Shown one piece after another: positions 10,858 to 20,629 of a DNA stretch of 64,000 nt. Numbering within the stretch: the first letter of the stretch is position 1; every line of letters begins with the position of its first letter. Position numbers and translations under genes: made by a program. This DNA comes from Platanthera guangdongensis (lineage: Eukaryota > Streptophyta > Magnoliopsida > Asparagales > Orchidaceae): the NCBI GenBank assembly GCA_039583875.1, contig CM077150.1:173609499-173673498 (forward strand), given 5' to 3'. Below the pieces are notes generated by a model. That model was not told the DNA's origin. It saw nothing but the letters and a program-made list of their open reading frames with translations, and made no database searches.

Positions 10858-12841
10858 AAAAGCAAATGCACGCTGGACATCCTCTCCGGCTTAGAATTAA
10901 CAGGCCCAACAAGCCTCATCTTCAATCTTGGGAATAAACTCAAAAGCTTTAGTTTGTTTTTATTACCAATTCATTTCCTAAAGATTCTATATCGAATATG
11001 TTTTTATTTCATATCTCAAAACCTCATACTAACACCTTTTCAAGCGTTTCCCTTTTCTTAACAGCTTGAGAAATAGGGATAACTGACTCCAAGAGACATC
11101 GCCGAGTTCAACGTAAACCTCCCTTAGAACTGTTGTCATTAGCGTAACACCATGAAGACCATGTGTTGCGGGGAGATTTCTCACCGTGTAGTAGGTGCTT
11201 GCAGGTTCTAGTGCGGTAGGAACCTGAATTTCGGATCTCGGCTGGTACCTGACCCCACCTCTACATTATGGAGGAACAGGGTGGGAGTTAAGCTCTACAA
11301 TGCCACTTTAAGGGATATCGTTACAACTTTGATGATCGTGTGTGGAAAGCAATGCTATACGCACCTGCCCACCGATCATCTTAGTTCGTGACCCTCGAAC
11401 ACTCTTTGGAACCCTCAAGCAGTGGCTGCAAGAGACCCACAGTTGGGTTGATCTTATAGGAAAGCAATGTCACACGCACCTGCTAGAAAGATCAACTTGG
11501 GTTGTACTCCAGGCAAGAGGGCAGTGAATCCTTCCCCTCTTTTTGAGCAGGCAGCTTTTGTGACCTTGCGAGGAAAGCACTGCCACGCGCACCTGCCCGC
11601 TTGGTCACCTAAGTCTGAGGTGGGTTGATTGCATAACTCCTATGACCCGGTGAGGAAAGCAATGCTTCATGCACCTGCCGACTTGGTCACATTGGTTATG
11701 AATCATTTCTTTTAGCACACAAAGGTGTGGACTTAACATTGGTGTTCGCTAAATCCGCAAGCTTTCGGTTTTCAATTCAGATGGACTTTGCTATGGTCTT
11801 CAGCTAATCCGCAAAGCTTGGTTTATTCAGTATGTCGAGCCTACTTGGGTGATGTGGTTTACAATTTTCGCGACCCTGCGTGGGAAGAAATGGGCTTCGT
11901 GGGCACCTGCCCGCATGGTCGCTTAAGTCTGTAACCCATCTTTCTCAGATCAAAAGAAAGATTTTCAATTCAGTTACAGACCGCGCGGTTTTATATGTCG
12001 GTTTATATTGTCCGGCTTCTATATACCTACATATCGGTTTGTTCTTTATATAATCGGGCTGTCGGACGACCGATATCTGGCTTAATTATTTGGCTTTCAG
12101 GTGCCTATCTGTCGACTTATTATTCATATACTCGTGAAGTTGGCCGACCTATAACTGGCTTAAATTATTTGGCTTCTATGTACCTATCCGCTCTCATGCG
12201 GTTTTGATCACTGTTATTCGGGCGACTTAGTTGCCGACTAAGTATGATTAGGTATTTTTGGTTGCCGATTTGTATTATCATATCAGAAGCCGCAGACCAA
12301 TTCTCTATTCTTGTCTCTTTCATCATAAGTGCGATCTATATGAGAGTTCGCCCTGGTCGCAAACTTATACTTCATTGTTAAGGCTTTTCGGCAGATAAGA
12401 TTCTTAGCCGCGCGGCTTACTACTCATATTTTATTTACAATTAAGCTGCGGGGATTTCTCTCTTCCCAGCAGATAACTCGATTACTTCATTAAGGCTAAT
12501 GGAGGTTTAATCTGTTAGCCGCACGGCTTGTAGTCGATGTGTATTCTCAAATAAGCCACATGAATATCTCTTTCTCTCTTGCGGATAACTCCATGAAAGT
12601 CGCTGTATCGCCTCAGACCGATTTATATGTTAATTATCTATTAAATTAGGAGATACACTGAGATCGTGCGGACTTATACAAGTAAGAAAAATGAGAAGTG
12701 AAATAAGCTACACATCAAGGGTAAAAGTTTTACTTCATTTCCATTTCATAAAGGTTTACAAAATGTTAACCGTGCAGTTTACAAAAATCTTACCGCCGGT
12801 TTCCAAAAAATGCCAAAATACAAGTAAAAAATAATAAGTTC
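10858..12841. other. Non-coding spacer of E1 between gag and aORF1
   Basis: About 2 kb without a coding frame. It contains five conserved-loop hairpins (11331-11922). The section from about 11980 to 12780 is rich in ttggctt and gccgcgcgg words and is shared with E3 and E2. In Tat elements with pol, protease to integrase would lie here; this spacer has no trace of them. Confidence 0.7.
11331..11922 (+). repeat. Array of five hairpins with a conserved loop
   Basis: Each unit has a loop of the form ggaaagcaatgc-y-n-cgcacctgcc between complementary arms that differ from unit to unit: gatgatcg/cgatcatc (11331-11380), gttgatctt/aagatcaac (11447-11496), gtgacc/ggtcac (11560-11608), tgacc/ggtca (11643-11689) and gcgacc/ggtcgc (11870-11922). 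Different arms that still pair point to selection on RNA structure. Function unknown. Confidence 0.7.
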
Positions 12842-14635
12842 CTAATCGGCCGGCTTGAGGTTTTCAGCCGCAGGAGAACTTGAATCATCGCTACCCGCAA
12901 TGTCGACGGAAGATTCAGAGTACCTGATGCTGCTAGCTGACGAACCGCCAGAAGTCGCTGACTCTGTCTGCGCGGTCTCCGACCCCTAACCATCGGTCGA
13001 AGACGATGCGCCTTCGCTTCGGCTTCCCTGACCGCCCTCTTCCTCGTCGTCTTCCTCCTCTTCATCGTCTTCCTCGCCGACCTTGCCCTTGCCTTTGATC
13101 ACCCTGTAGACAGCGGCCACCCTCTTTTTCATGGTGGGGTATATGTCGGCACAGGTGAAGTCGGTGAAGCCGGCCGCTAAGCCGCCAAGGTCTCGAAGGC
13201 AGTTAAGCGCTCTATCGAACCCCCTGGAAGACGTGCGGGAAGACATTATCTTGGAAGGTGTGGTTGGATGAGTCGTACATCGCCTGCAAAAGAAGTAAAG
13301 GTAAGACCGCGCAGTTTCATAATGCTAACCGCACGAGTATCGGGTGAAGACTTACCACCTCCCTTTCTTTCAGTCGCTTGTTTTCTTCTTATTTTTCCCC
13401 TAAAAACCACTCCAGGCCGCTCTTCTCTTTCATTAACTGCTTGTAGGCAAGGAACATGGAGTGGCTTGTCATGAATCTCCTTGCCCCGAACTGCGCAGCT
13501 AACCGTGGCAGGTGGTCTGCGGGAACTCAGTGCAGCGGCTTCAGGTTGCGCTTGCTGTACAACGCGACACCAACCAGGTTCGCGTGTCGGGTTACTTCTA
13601 CCCTCCCCCAGTAAGGGAGGGTGGTGGAGACCTTCATGGACTCGCCATCCGGACTACACGGCATAGTCGGGTTGCCATGAACGTCCTTCAGGCCGCTGCC
13701 CATTCCCTGCAGCATAAACTCGTCGGAGGAAGCAGACTCCTCCTCCTCCATAGCCCGCTGCGTCTTGGCCCAACTAGCGCGCTTCTCTCTTTGCGTGAGC
13801 GTCAGGCCGCCAGGCGTCAGCGGCTTGTTCAGCGGGACCGCCACTGCAGCTGCAAAGACAAAATAAAAAATCAGTCTCAAGGCCGCGCGGCTAAAAGATT
13901 AGTTCAGCCAGTTTGTAACTTACTATCTTCCGCTTCATTTCCTTCTAAGGAAGGCAGCAGCGCTATGTAATGGTTTACATCAAGCCGCTCGCCCTTGAAG
14001 AAGGTGTACATTTCCTTTTCCACGCTGTCCAGTCCGCCGCTGCCGAAGGCGGCCTCGTCGCGGATTTGAGGGTTGACTGGCAGCAACCCCAGGTTTCCCT
14101 CGAAGATGAGAAACCGCTGTGACCAGTTGGCGATCTTGTTCACCAGGTTGACGATCTTCAGCCCCCTATAGACGAAGTACAAGTGCCCCCGGAAGATCCT
14201 TGTCCCGGAGTCCGGGATAGACCGCACCGAGAAGCATTCCCGGAACAGCCTTATAGAGAATCAGGCTCTTTTCGATCTTAAGTATGAAATGAAGCTGTAG
14301 ATGGAGGCTATCGAGTTTGGTGGCAGTTGTCCTGGAACAACTCCATAATGATCAAAGATCGCCACGACCTCCATCATGACCGGAAAGCGGAAACCGCAGT
14401 TAAAGTGGTCGATGGGGATGGCGATCTGGTTTGCGCTGGAGGTATTTATCCGCTCGTCCTGCAGCGGAAGTCGTGCGACTAGCGGGCTTCCCTGCATGTG
14501 CCTCTCAAAAAAGTCATCTAGCTCGGCTTTTGTAAGCCGACATTCTTTATGATCTGCGGAGTGGAATGCGGAGGATGCATCAGTCCTGACCGCAGAGGCC
14601 TTGTCAGACCGCAATGACTTAGACTTAGCCCGCAT
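12842..14635 (-). pseudogene. aORF1 of E1: Transposase_28-like antisense gene
   Basis: Three exons. Exon 1 runs from ATG 14635 to 13924 (MRAKSKSLRSDKASAV, PIDHFNCGF, HYGVVPGQLPPNSIASIY, then LYFVYRGLKIVNLVNKI and the RLDVNHYIALLPSLEG end). Intron 1 is 13850-13923 (phase 1) and intron 2 is 13284-13355 (phase 0), both GT-AG. Exon 2 (13849-13356) encodes the SPDGESMKVS segment and a charged coiled coil. Exon 3 encodes DLGGLAAGFTDFTCADIYPTMKKR and an acidic Glu/Asp tail, ending at TAG 12842. Damage: a stop near 14261 and a frameshift near 13225. About 600 codons when intact. The domain name reflects occurrence in gypsy-type transposons; its activity is unknown. This is the best preserved full-length E-family copy. 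Confidence 0.8.
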
Positions 14636-14672
14636 CCTTTCTGTCTTGTGATGGAATCTCCGGAGTCGTCCC

Positions 14673-14680
14673 AATTTATA
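14673..14680 (-). promoter_or_regulatory. TATA box of aORF1 (E1)
   Basis: tataaatt on the minus strand, 38 bp upstream of the ATG at 14635, at the same distance as in E3 and E2. Transcription would start only about 10 nt before the ATG, giving a very short leader (inference). The segment 14636-15110 otherwise holds nothing recognisable. Confidence 0.6.
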
Positions 14681-15110
14681 GAAAACCTGTGAAAGTACAG
14701 TGCTCAACGTCAAATCGCGGCTAGCTATCAGGCCGCGCGACCTCAACCTGCAGGAAGTGCAGATTAGTGCAACGACTAAACCATAATTCTGTTCGTCGGC
14801 CCGTGTGGCCAAGTTCCTGCACTTTGGTTATTTTGGGGGCAAAGGATGTAAACAACATACTTTCTAGCCGACAATCTATTTGCCAGACCACGCGTCTAAT
14901 GTACTGTCCTTGGATATTTCAGAACAAAGAACATATATGATATTCGTGAAATACAGATCGCATAAGCCGCAAGCAGTTCGCAACATAATTTAAATACAAT
15001 AGTTTACAACAACCAGATTATCCAGCGTCCACCATAAGATTATATTATAACATAATGTTCAAATTATTCGTGCGGCATATCACTCGCAAGTCTCTCAACC
15101 TTACTTAGCT

Positions 15111-17072
15111 CCCTCCAGTCCCACTCGCCCTATCCGCGCGACCTGGTCACCGGTTCTTACAATCTCAGTATACACTTGACTAACCAGATTATGGAGTGTG
15201 CAGAGACCGGTGAACCCGCGCGGCGTCGCACTCAACTATGGCAAATGGAACCGTTAGTTGAGGCCGTGTTTCCAGCCCGTTAGAATCTGCGGCCTGCCCG
15301 ACCGCTGCGGCATCCGGTGGATTTGAAGCCCTGCTATAAGCCTGGCAGCCTTGTTCCGGAAACTGCCTAGAAGCCGCTGTTGCAAGCCGCCGGTCTCTGT
15401 CGGCTTCCGCTGACGGACCTTGGACTTTTCCTTGCTCAAGGCTTCAAATCTCTTCTCTCTCTCAAGCCGTTCGGCCATCAGCACTTGCATTTGTATATCT
15501 TGCTTCTCTGCCCTCTCCTGCTCCAAGGCGGCCTGCATCTCTGCTATTTTCCCGTCCGCGGCCTCTAGCGCGGACTGCAGCCTGGTGGTCTCTTGCTCCA
15601 GGATGGTTTGCAACTCTTGGATCCTTTTGTCAGCGGCCTCCTGGGCAACCCGCTGTTCTTCATCCTTAACCCACAAGGCTTCGGCGTGCGCATCCAAAGC
15701 CGCCTGCAATGTGTCGACCTCCTTCTGGAAGTCGCCATCTCTTTGTCGCGAACACTTAGTGGAGGCGGCGACAACATAGACATGAGGGACGTCAAGTCTC
15801 CCGGCTTCATCGCGGTCTCTGGTTCACCTGCAGAAGATAAACTGCGGTCAGGTTCAGCCGGATAATTGCGACCTTCTGGCAAGGAAATCGGTAGGATAAG
15901 ACTGCCGGTTTGGCATTTATCTACTTCAGAGGCCGCAGTATGGCATCAAAACACTGGTCGCCTGAGTTGTTCGGGGTCTATCTGCTTTAGCTTTTCCTTC
16001 CATAACCGTTCGTCTTCTTTAGCTCGTCTTCTCAATTGAGCCGTTGCAGGAAAAAGCTGGTCGGCGGATTTAACATTGAGTTCGCCCCCTTCGTCCTTGA
16101 CCACAACTTGTAGAAATTAACAATTCACTTAACTCTCCCATGTTTACCTTGCAGCAGAGGAAGTGTGGTCGCCACCGGCTTACCAGCGATCAGCTTCTTC
16201 ATCTCCTCCATTTTCTCTAGAAGTTTTTGTTTCTCTGCTCCTTCATAAACCACGGAAACCGGCCTACCAAGCTTCTCCCCAGTGACCTCGACTTCGGGGC
16301 AGTCAACCTCTTCAGAAGCCGCTGGGGTCGACAATAGCGCATCCTGCTGCTGCAAAGTCTCCATTCCCTTGAGGATGCTACTAATCGTCTCGCTAGCCGC
16401 GGATGTCTCCGCCGGCTCGTTCGGTTTGGGTTCTAGTGTAGACGGACTCTCAGACACCTCTTTCTCGCGCAGCTTATGTTGCAAACTGTCCGTGCCGGTC
16501 TTCATGGAAATATTCCGATTTTCGGCCTGCATCTTCCTCATCTTCCTCTTCATCCTTTCCTCAATAGTCTCGGTCCTTTTCTTCTGCCGTTTCAAGGAGC
16601 CGACTACCGTTACTCTCTGCTTGCTCTTTTCAGCCAAACGTTGTGCGACCTCCATCTCCTTATCCGGCTCGTTGTCGTCCACAATGATTAGGTCAACCTT
16701 GGCCGGCAATTCACGCGGCTTGCCAGATTCAACGCTTTTCTCCTACGTCTCGCCTATTTTTAAGAGCACTTCACCCGATGGAGAGCAAGTTATCTCAAAA
16801 GATCTGGCAGTTCCGGTTTTTGGTGGACCAACATTCGAAACCGCATCCTGATTGTCCGCTGCCTTTGAGACTGCTTCAGGATTGGTCGCGGCCTGTGAAG
16901 ATTCACCGACAGTCTGCGTCGGCCTCTTTTCAGTATCAGAAGTCGCTGGGATAAGCGGCTTTCTGGTCTTCTCTGCGGTCCGTCGGTCAGAGTCTTTCGG
17001 TTTCCGGCTTCGGCACTTTTTCTTTTCAGTCGACTTCTTATCGCGGGCTATAATCGATGACATGATGTCCAT
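15111..17072 (-). pseudogene. aORF2 of E1: charged coiled-coil protein, antisense
   Basis: Exon 1 runs from ATG 17072 (MDIMSSIIARDKKS) to 16148 and encodes SPSGEVLLKIGE, VDLIIVDDNEPD, LKRQKKR, ERMKRKMRKM and a coiled coil ending GKPVATTLPLLQ. A 320-nt GT-AG intron (15828-16147) joins in phase 1 to exon 2 (GEPETAMKPGDLTSLM), followed by a coiled coil of about 100 residues (RIQELQTILEQETTRL) and the conserved end VHRSLHTLHNLVSQVY, stop TAA 15111. One nonsense codon (16743-16745), a one-base loss near 15738 and a further break near 15254 disable it. No family is recognised. Together with aORF1 it is the fixed passenger pair of this family. Confidence 0.65.
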
Positions 17073-17172
17073 CTTGTGAAAGACCGCGTCAGCTTGAAGA
17101 ATTCTGACCTCCAGTGGCGAGTAGCGACCCGTGGCTTGTCAAGGAATTTGAAGAATGTCAAGGGTTAAGGGA

Positions 17173-17179
17173 TTTTATA
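17173..17179 (-). promoter_or_regulatory. TATA box of aORF2 (E1)
   Basis: tataaaa on the minus strand, about 100 bp upstream of the ATG at 17072, between the gene and the 3' LTR. The neighbouring tract 17252-17267 (aaatgtgcggggatta) on the plus strand is the polypurine tract for plus-strand DNA synthesis. Confidence 0.6.
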
Positions 17180-17267
17180 GGCACCGAAGCATTAAAGGCA
17201 GCCGCGGTCTCCGGCTTAGTTCTACATTTTCGAAGCTTTTCCGAAACTTGAAAATGTGCGGGGATTA

Positions 17268-17874
17268 TGTTAAGCCCGAAATCCGCGACCGGTTCACATA
17301 GCTTTCAAGACCGGGCGGCCTAGTTCTTCTAGCCTCCAAGCATGTCAAGTCGGCTGGTCATCAGAGGCTGGCGGCCTGCTACTTCTAGCCGCCGCTCAGA
17401 TCAAGTCAGCTGACCTCAGCGAAGCCGGGCGACCTCCATGCCAGGCTGCCGCCAGCTCCGGCCCTGCTCAATGCTAAGGCCAAGGACCCAAGAATTCAAC
17501 TCGCTAGGAGGAATCCGCCACGCCGTGCGGCTTCCATCTTTTCTCTTTTCTTGCTCATTTGCTTCCCCTCACCTCTGCCTGGTTCTCCTATATCCCAGGC
17601 AGCTGGTAACTTTAGCCCTGCCCGCTTGGGCAGGCCCCCGAGCCTATAAATAGGGGGAGGGTGCACTCCACAAGACACGCTAACTTGTCTCTTGGAGCTT
17701 GCTTGTTAAGAGTTGCGGTCTCAAGTGCCTTGCGGCTTGCAGTCCAGCCGGCTTGTGCGGTTCACAGCTCTGCTGTTCTTTTTCTCTCGTCCTCTTAGTA
17801 GATAGCTGCTTGCAGTTTCCTTCTATCTTTTTCCCTTTTTACCGGAATTTGAAGGCGCATTTTCTACATCAACA
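17268..17874 (+). repeat. 3' LTR of E1 (607 bp)
   Basis: Begins tgttaagccc and ends catcaaca. TATA box at 17645-17652. The promoter dyad here is ctgcctgg...ccaggcag, changed on both arms relative to the ctgcccgg/ccgggcag of 6807-7538, so pairing is kept. Confidence 0.85.
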
Positions 17875-18970
17875 CCGGTGGCGACCACGCTTCCTGTGAT
17901 GCAAGGTAAACATGGGGAAATTAAGCGAATTGTTAACTTCTACAAGTCGCGGTCAAGGAAGAAGGGGGCGAACACAATTTTAAATCCGCCGGCCTGCTTT
18001 TTCCTGACCACGGCTCAACTGAAAAGTCGAGCTAAAGAAGCCGAGAGGCTATGGAAAGAAAAGCTAAAGTAGATAGATCCTGAACAATTCAGACGACCAG
18101 TGTTTAGATATCATACCGCGGCCTCTAAAGGAGATAAAAATCAAACAGACGGTCTTATCCTACCGATTTCCTTGCAAGAAGGTCGCAATTATCCGACTGA
18201 ACCTGAGTGCGATTTATCTTCTGCAGGTGAACCGGAGACCGCTATGAAGCCAGGCGACTTGACCTCCTTCATGTCTATGCTGCCACCGCCTCCGCCTATT
18301 GTTCGCGACAAAGATATGGCCGACTTCCAGAAGGAGGTGGACACATTATGGGTGGCTATGAGCATGCACGCCGAAGCCCTACGGATTAAGGACGAAGAAA
18401 ATCGGGTTGCCCAGGAGGCCGCCGAGAAAAGGATCCAAGAGTTGCAAACCGTCCTGGAACAAGAGACCACAAGGCTGCAGTCTGTACTGGAGCAGGAGAC
18501 CTCAAAATTGAAGTCCGTGCTGGAGGCCGCTGAGGGGAAAATAGTGGAGATGCAGGCTACCTTGGAGCAAGAGACGGAGGAGAAGAAGGATATGCAAGAA
18601 CAAGTGCTGATGGCCAGACAGCTTGAGAGAGAGAGAGGGAGAGAGAGAAGAGACTCGCTACCTTGAGCAAGGAAAAGACCAAGGTCCGTCAGCGGAGGCC
18701 GACGAAAATCAGCGGCATACACCAGTGGCTTCTGGGAAGTTGCCGGAAATAGGCTGCCCGACTTCTGGTGGGGCTTCAAATCCACCGGGGATCGCGGCGG
18801 TCGGGCAGGCCACATCTTCTAGCGGGCTAGAAGCTCGGGCTCCACTAATGGTTCCATTCGCCAGAGTAGAGCGCGACGCCGCGCGGGTTCACCGGTCTCT
18901 GCACTCACTTCACAATCTGGTTAGCCAAGTGTACACTAAGATTGTAAGAACCGGTGACCAGGTCGCGTGA
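17875..18970 (+). pseudogene. aORF2 of E2, 3' part
   Basis: Resumes directly after the E1 insertion with VATTLPVMQ. A 321-bp GT-AG intron (17906-18226) lies at the same place and phase as in E1. Exon 2 encodes GEPETAMKPGDLTSFM, a Pro-rich stretch, then a coiled coil (RIQELQTVLEQETTRL and repeats). A gagagaga microsatellite at 18626-18652 shifts the frame; the other frame continues to VHRSLHSLHNLVSQVY and stops at 18970. Unlike exon 1, this exon has no nonsense codon other than those caused by the slippage. Confidence 0.7.
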
Positions 18971-19473
18971 ATAGGGCAAGAGGGACCGGAGGGCGATAAG
19001 CAAGGCTGAGCGACTCGAGCGAGATAGGTCGCGCGAACATTTTAAACAATATGCTGAAATATAATTTTTCTGCTGGATGTTGGACAATTTGGTTGTTGTT
19101 AACTGTTGTATGTATGTTCACTATGTTGCGAACTGCTTGCAGTTTATGCGGCCTATATTTCATCAATACCATATATGTGCTTTGTTCTTAAACCTGCAAG
19201 TACAGGAGTTTAACCGCGCGGTCTAGCGAACTGATCGCCGGCTTGGAAGTATGATATCCACATGCTTTTCCATGAAATTATTCTATGTGCAGGAACTTGG
19301 TCGCACAAACATGCGAACTAAACTGCGGCTTGACCGTTGCCTTAATCTGTATTACCTGCAGGTTGAGGTCGCGCGGCTTGATAACTAGCCGCGATTTGAC
19401 ATTGAGTACTGTACCACCACTGGTTTTCTATAAATAGAGACGACTCCGGAGATTTCATCACAAGATAGAAAGG
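18971..19473 (+). promoter_or_regulatory. Spacer with aORF1 promoter (E2)
   Basis: The spacer between aORF2 and aORF1 of E2. TATA box tataaata at 19429-19436, 38 bp before the ATG at 19474. The sequence tcacaagatagaaaggatg around the start is almost identical in the three copies. Confidence 0.6.
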
Positions 19474-20112
19474 ATGCAGGCTAAGTCCAAGTCGATGCGG
19501 TCTGACAAGGACACCACGGTCAGGACTGATGCGGCCTCTGCATTACACTCAACTGACCACAAAGAATGCCGGCTTACAAAAGCCAAGCTAGATGACTTTG
19601 TAGAGAAGCATATGCAGGGGAGCCCGCTAGTCGCGCGGCTTCTGTTGCAGGACGAGCGAATTAATACCTCCAAAGCAAACCAGATCACCATCCCCATCGA
19701 CCATTTTGACTGCGGCTTCTGCTTCCCAGTCATGATGGAGGCCGTGGCGATCTTCGACCATTATAGCGTTGTGCCCGGACAACTGCCACCAAACTCAATA
19801 GCCGCCATCTACAGCTTCATCTCATACTTGAGGTCGGAGAGAGTCCGATTCTCCCTGAAGCTGTTCTGGGAATGCTTCTTGGTGCTGTCTATCCCGGACT
19901 CCGGGACAAGGATCTTCCGGGGGCACTTATACTTCGGCTGGAGGGGGTTGAAAGTCGTCAATCTAGCGAACAAGATCCCCAACTGATCGGAAAGGTACCT
20001 CATCTTTGAGGGTAACCTAGGGTTGCTATCAGTCAACCCTCAAATCCGGGATGAGGCCGCCTTTGGCGGCAGCGGCCTGGACGGCGTGGAGACGGAGATG
20101 CACGACTTCTTC
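19474..20112 (+). pseudogene. aORF1 of E2, 5' part (interrupted by X)
   Basis: ATG 19474 (MQAKSKSMRSDKDTTV), then CGFCFPVMMEAVAIFDHYSV, PGQLPPNSIAAIYSFISYLR and RIFRGHLYFGWRGLKVVNLA. One TGA near 19984 (Trp in E1) breaks an otherwise open exon 1, the longest uninterrupted Transposase_28-like segment of the family here. X inserted at 20113 after the codons for Asp-Phe-Phe. The gene continues at 38241 with KGKRLDVNHYIPLLPSLEG. Confidence 0.8.
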
Positions 20113-20249
20113 TGTAACACTCCCAGAGTCACTTTGGGTTCAGGCTTGGATGACACGGCCTGGGACACGGGCGTGTCCCAGGGCATGTCGTGCTTGGGTT
20201 GAGCTGTTGGGTGTGTGGTCGACGAATTTTGGTCGACGATCGTCGAGTG
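20113..20249 (+). repeat. First 137 bp of the X 5' LTR
   Basis: Collinear with 36188-36324 of the 3' LTR, including the dyad around cgacgatcgtcg. At 20250 the sequence switches to the reverse complement of LTR position 37392, an abrupt inversion joint. Confidence 0.8.
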
Positions 20250-20629
20250 TAGAGGTCAGCCTTTTCCCGTGCCCACATCGTCAATACAACAGCTTGACGC
20301 GGGTCGGCTTTCCCTCCTGATCAGCCGCAGCTTTTCACCGCTCTCGCAGAGCAAAGAGTACCCGCAGTGCTCATAACACAAGGGGCTTAACCAAAGCCTC
20401 CATTTATCCAGAAGCATCATCACATATTGTTCATTCATCCAATACACAAAGCACATATTTCATATCGTTAAATCCACGGAGTATTTTCTAGTTTACTCAT
20501 GATCATCACTAATCCAGACTACCAGTCCAGATGGGCTTCACACAGCATGTCTATGCCGTACTCCACACTTCCTGCTCTAAATGCAGAGTAACTAAGGAAT
20601 CGCTTACGAGATCCACCTCTTGGTGGAGG
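20250..20629 (-). repeat. Inverted LTR fragment of X, left of D
   Basis: Reverse complement of the X LTR from about 37392 down to about 37020. It is interrupted at 20630 by D and resumes at 30796. Joining the two sides across the ggagg duplication restores the LTR sequence exactly (ccaccaagagg region). Confidence 0.8.

Larger units (their letters stand above)
8551..17874 (+). mobile_element. E1: complete-ended pol-less Tat-like element, 9.3 kb
   Basis: LTRs at 8551-9163 and 17268-17874, both with TG...CA ends, and a flanking duplication cctgt/ccggt with one mismatch. Internal order: sense gag (9213-10857), hairpin-bearing spacer, antisense aORF1 (12842-14635), antisense aORF2 (15111-17072), polypurine tract. 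No pol domain is present anywhere inside, so E1 must have depended on enzymes from another element (inference). It resembles gag-only non-autonomous LTR elements known in plants, with two extra antisense genes. It carries a nested solo LTR at 9733-10500. Confidence 0.85.
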
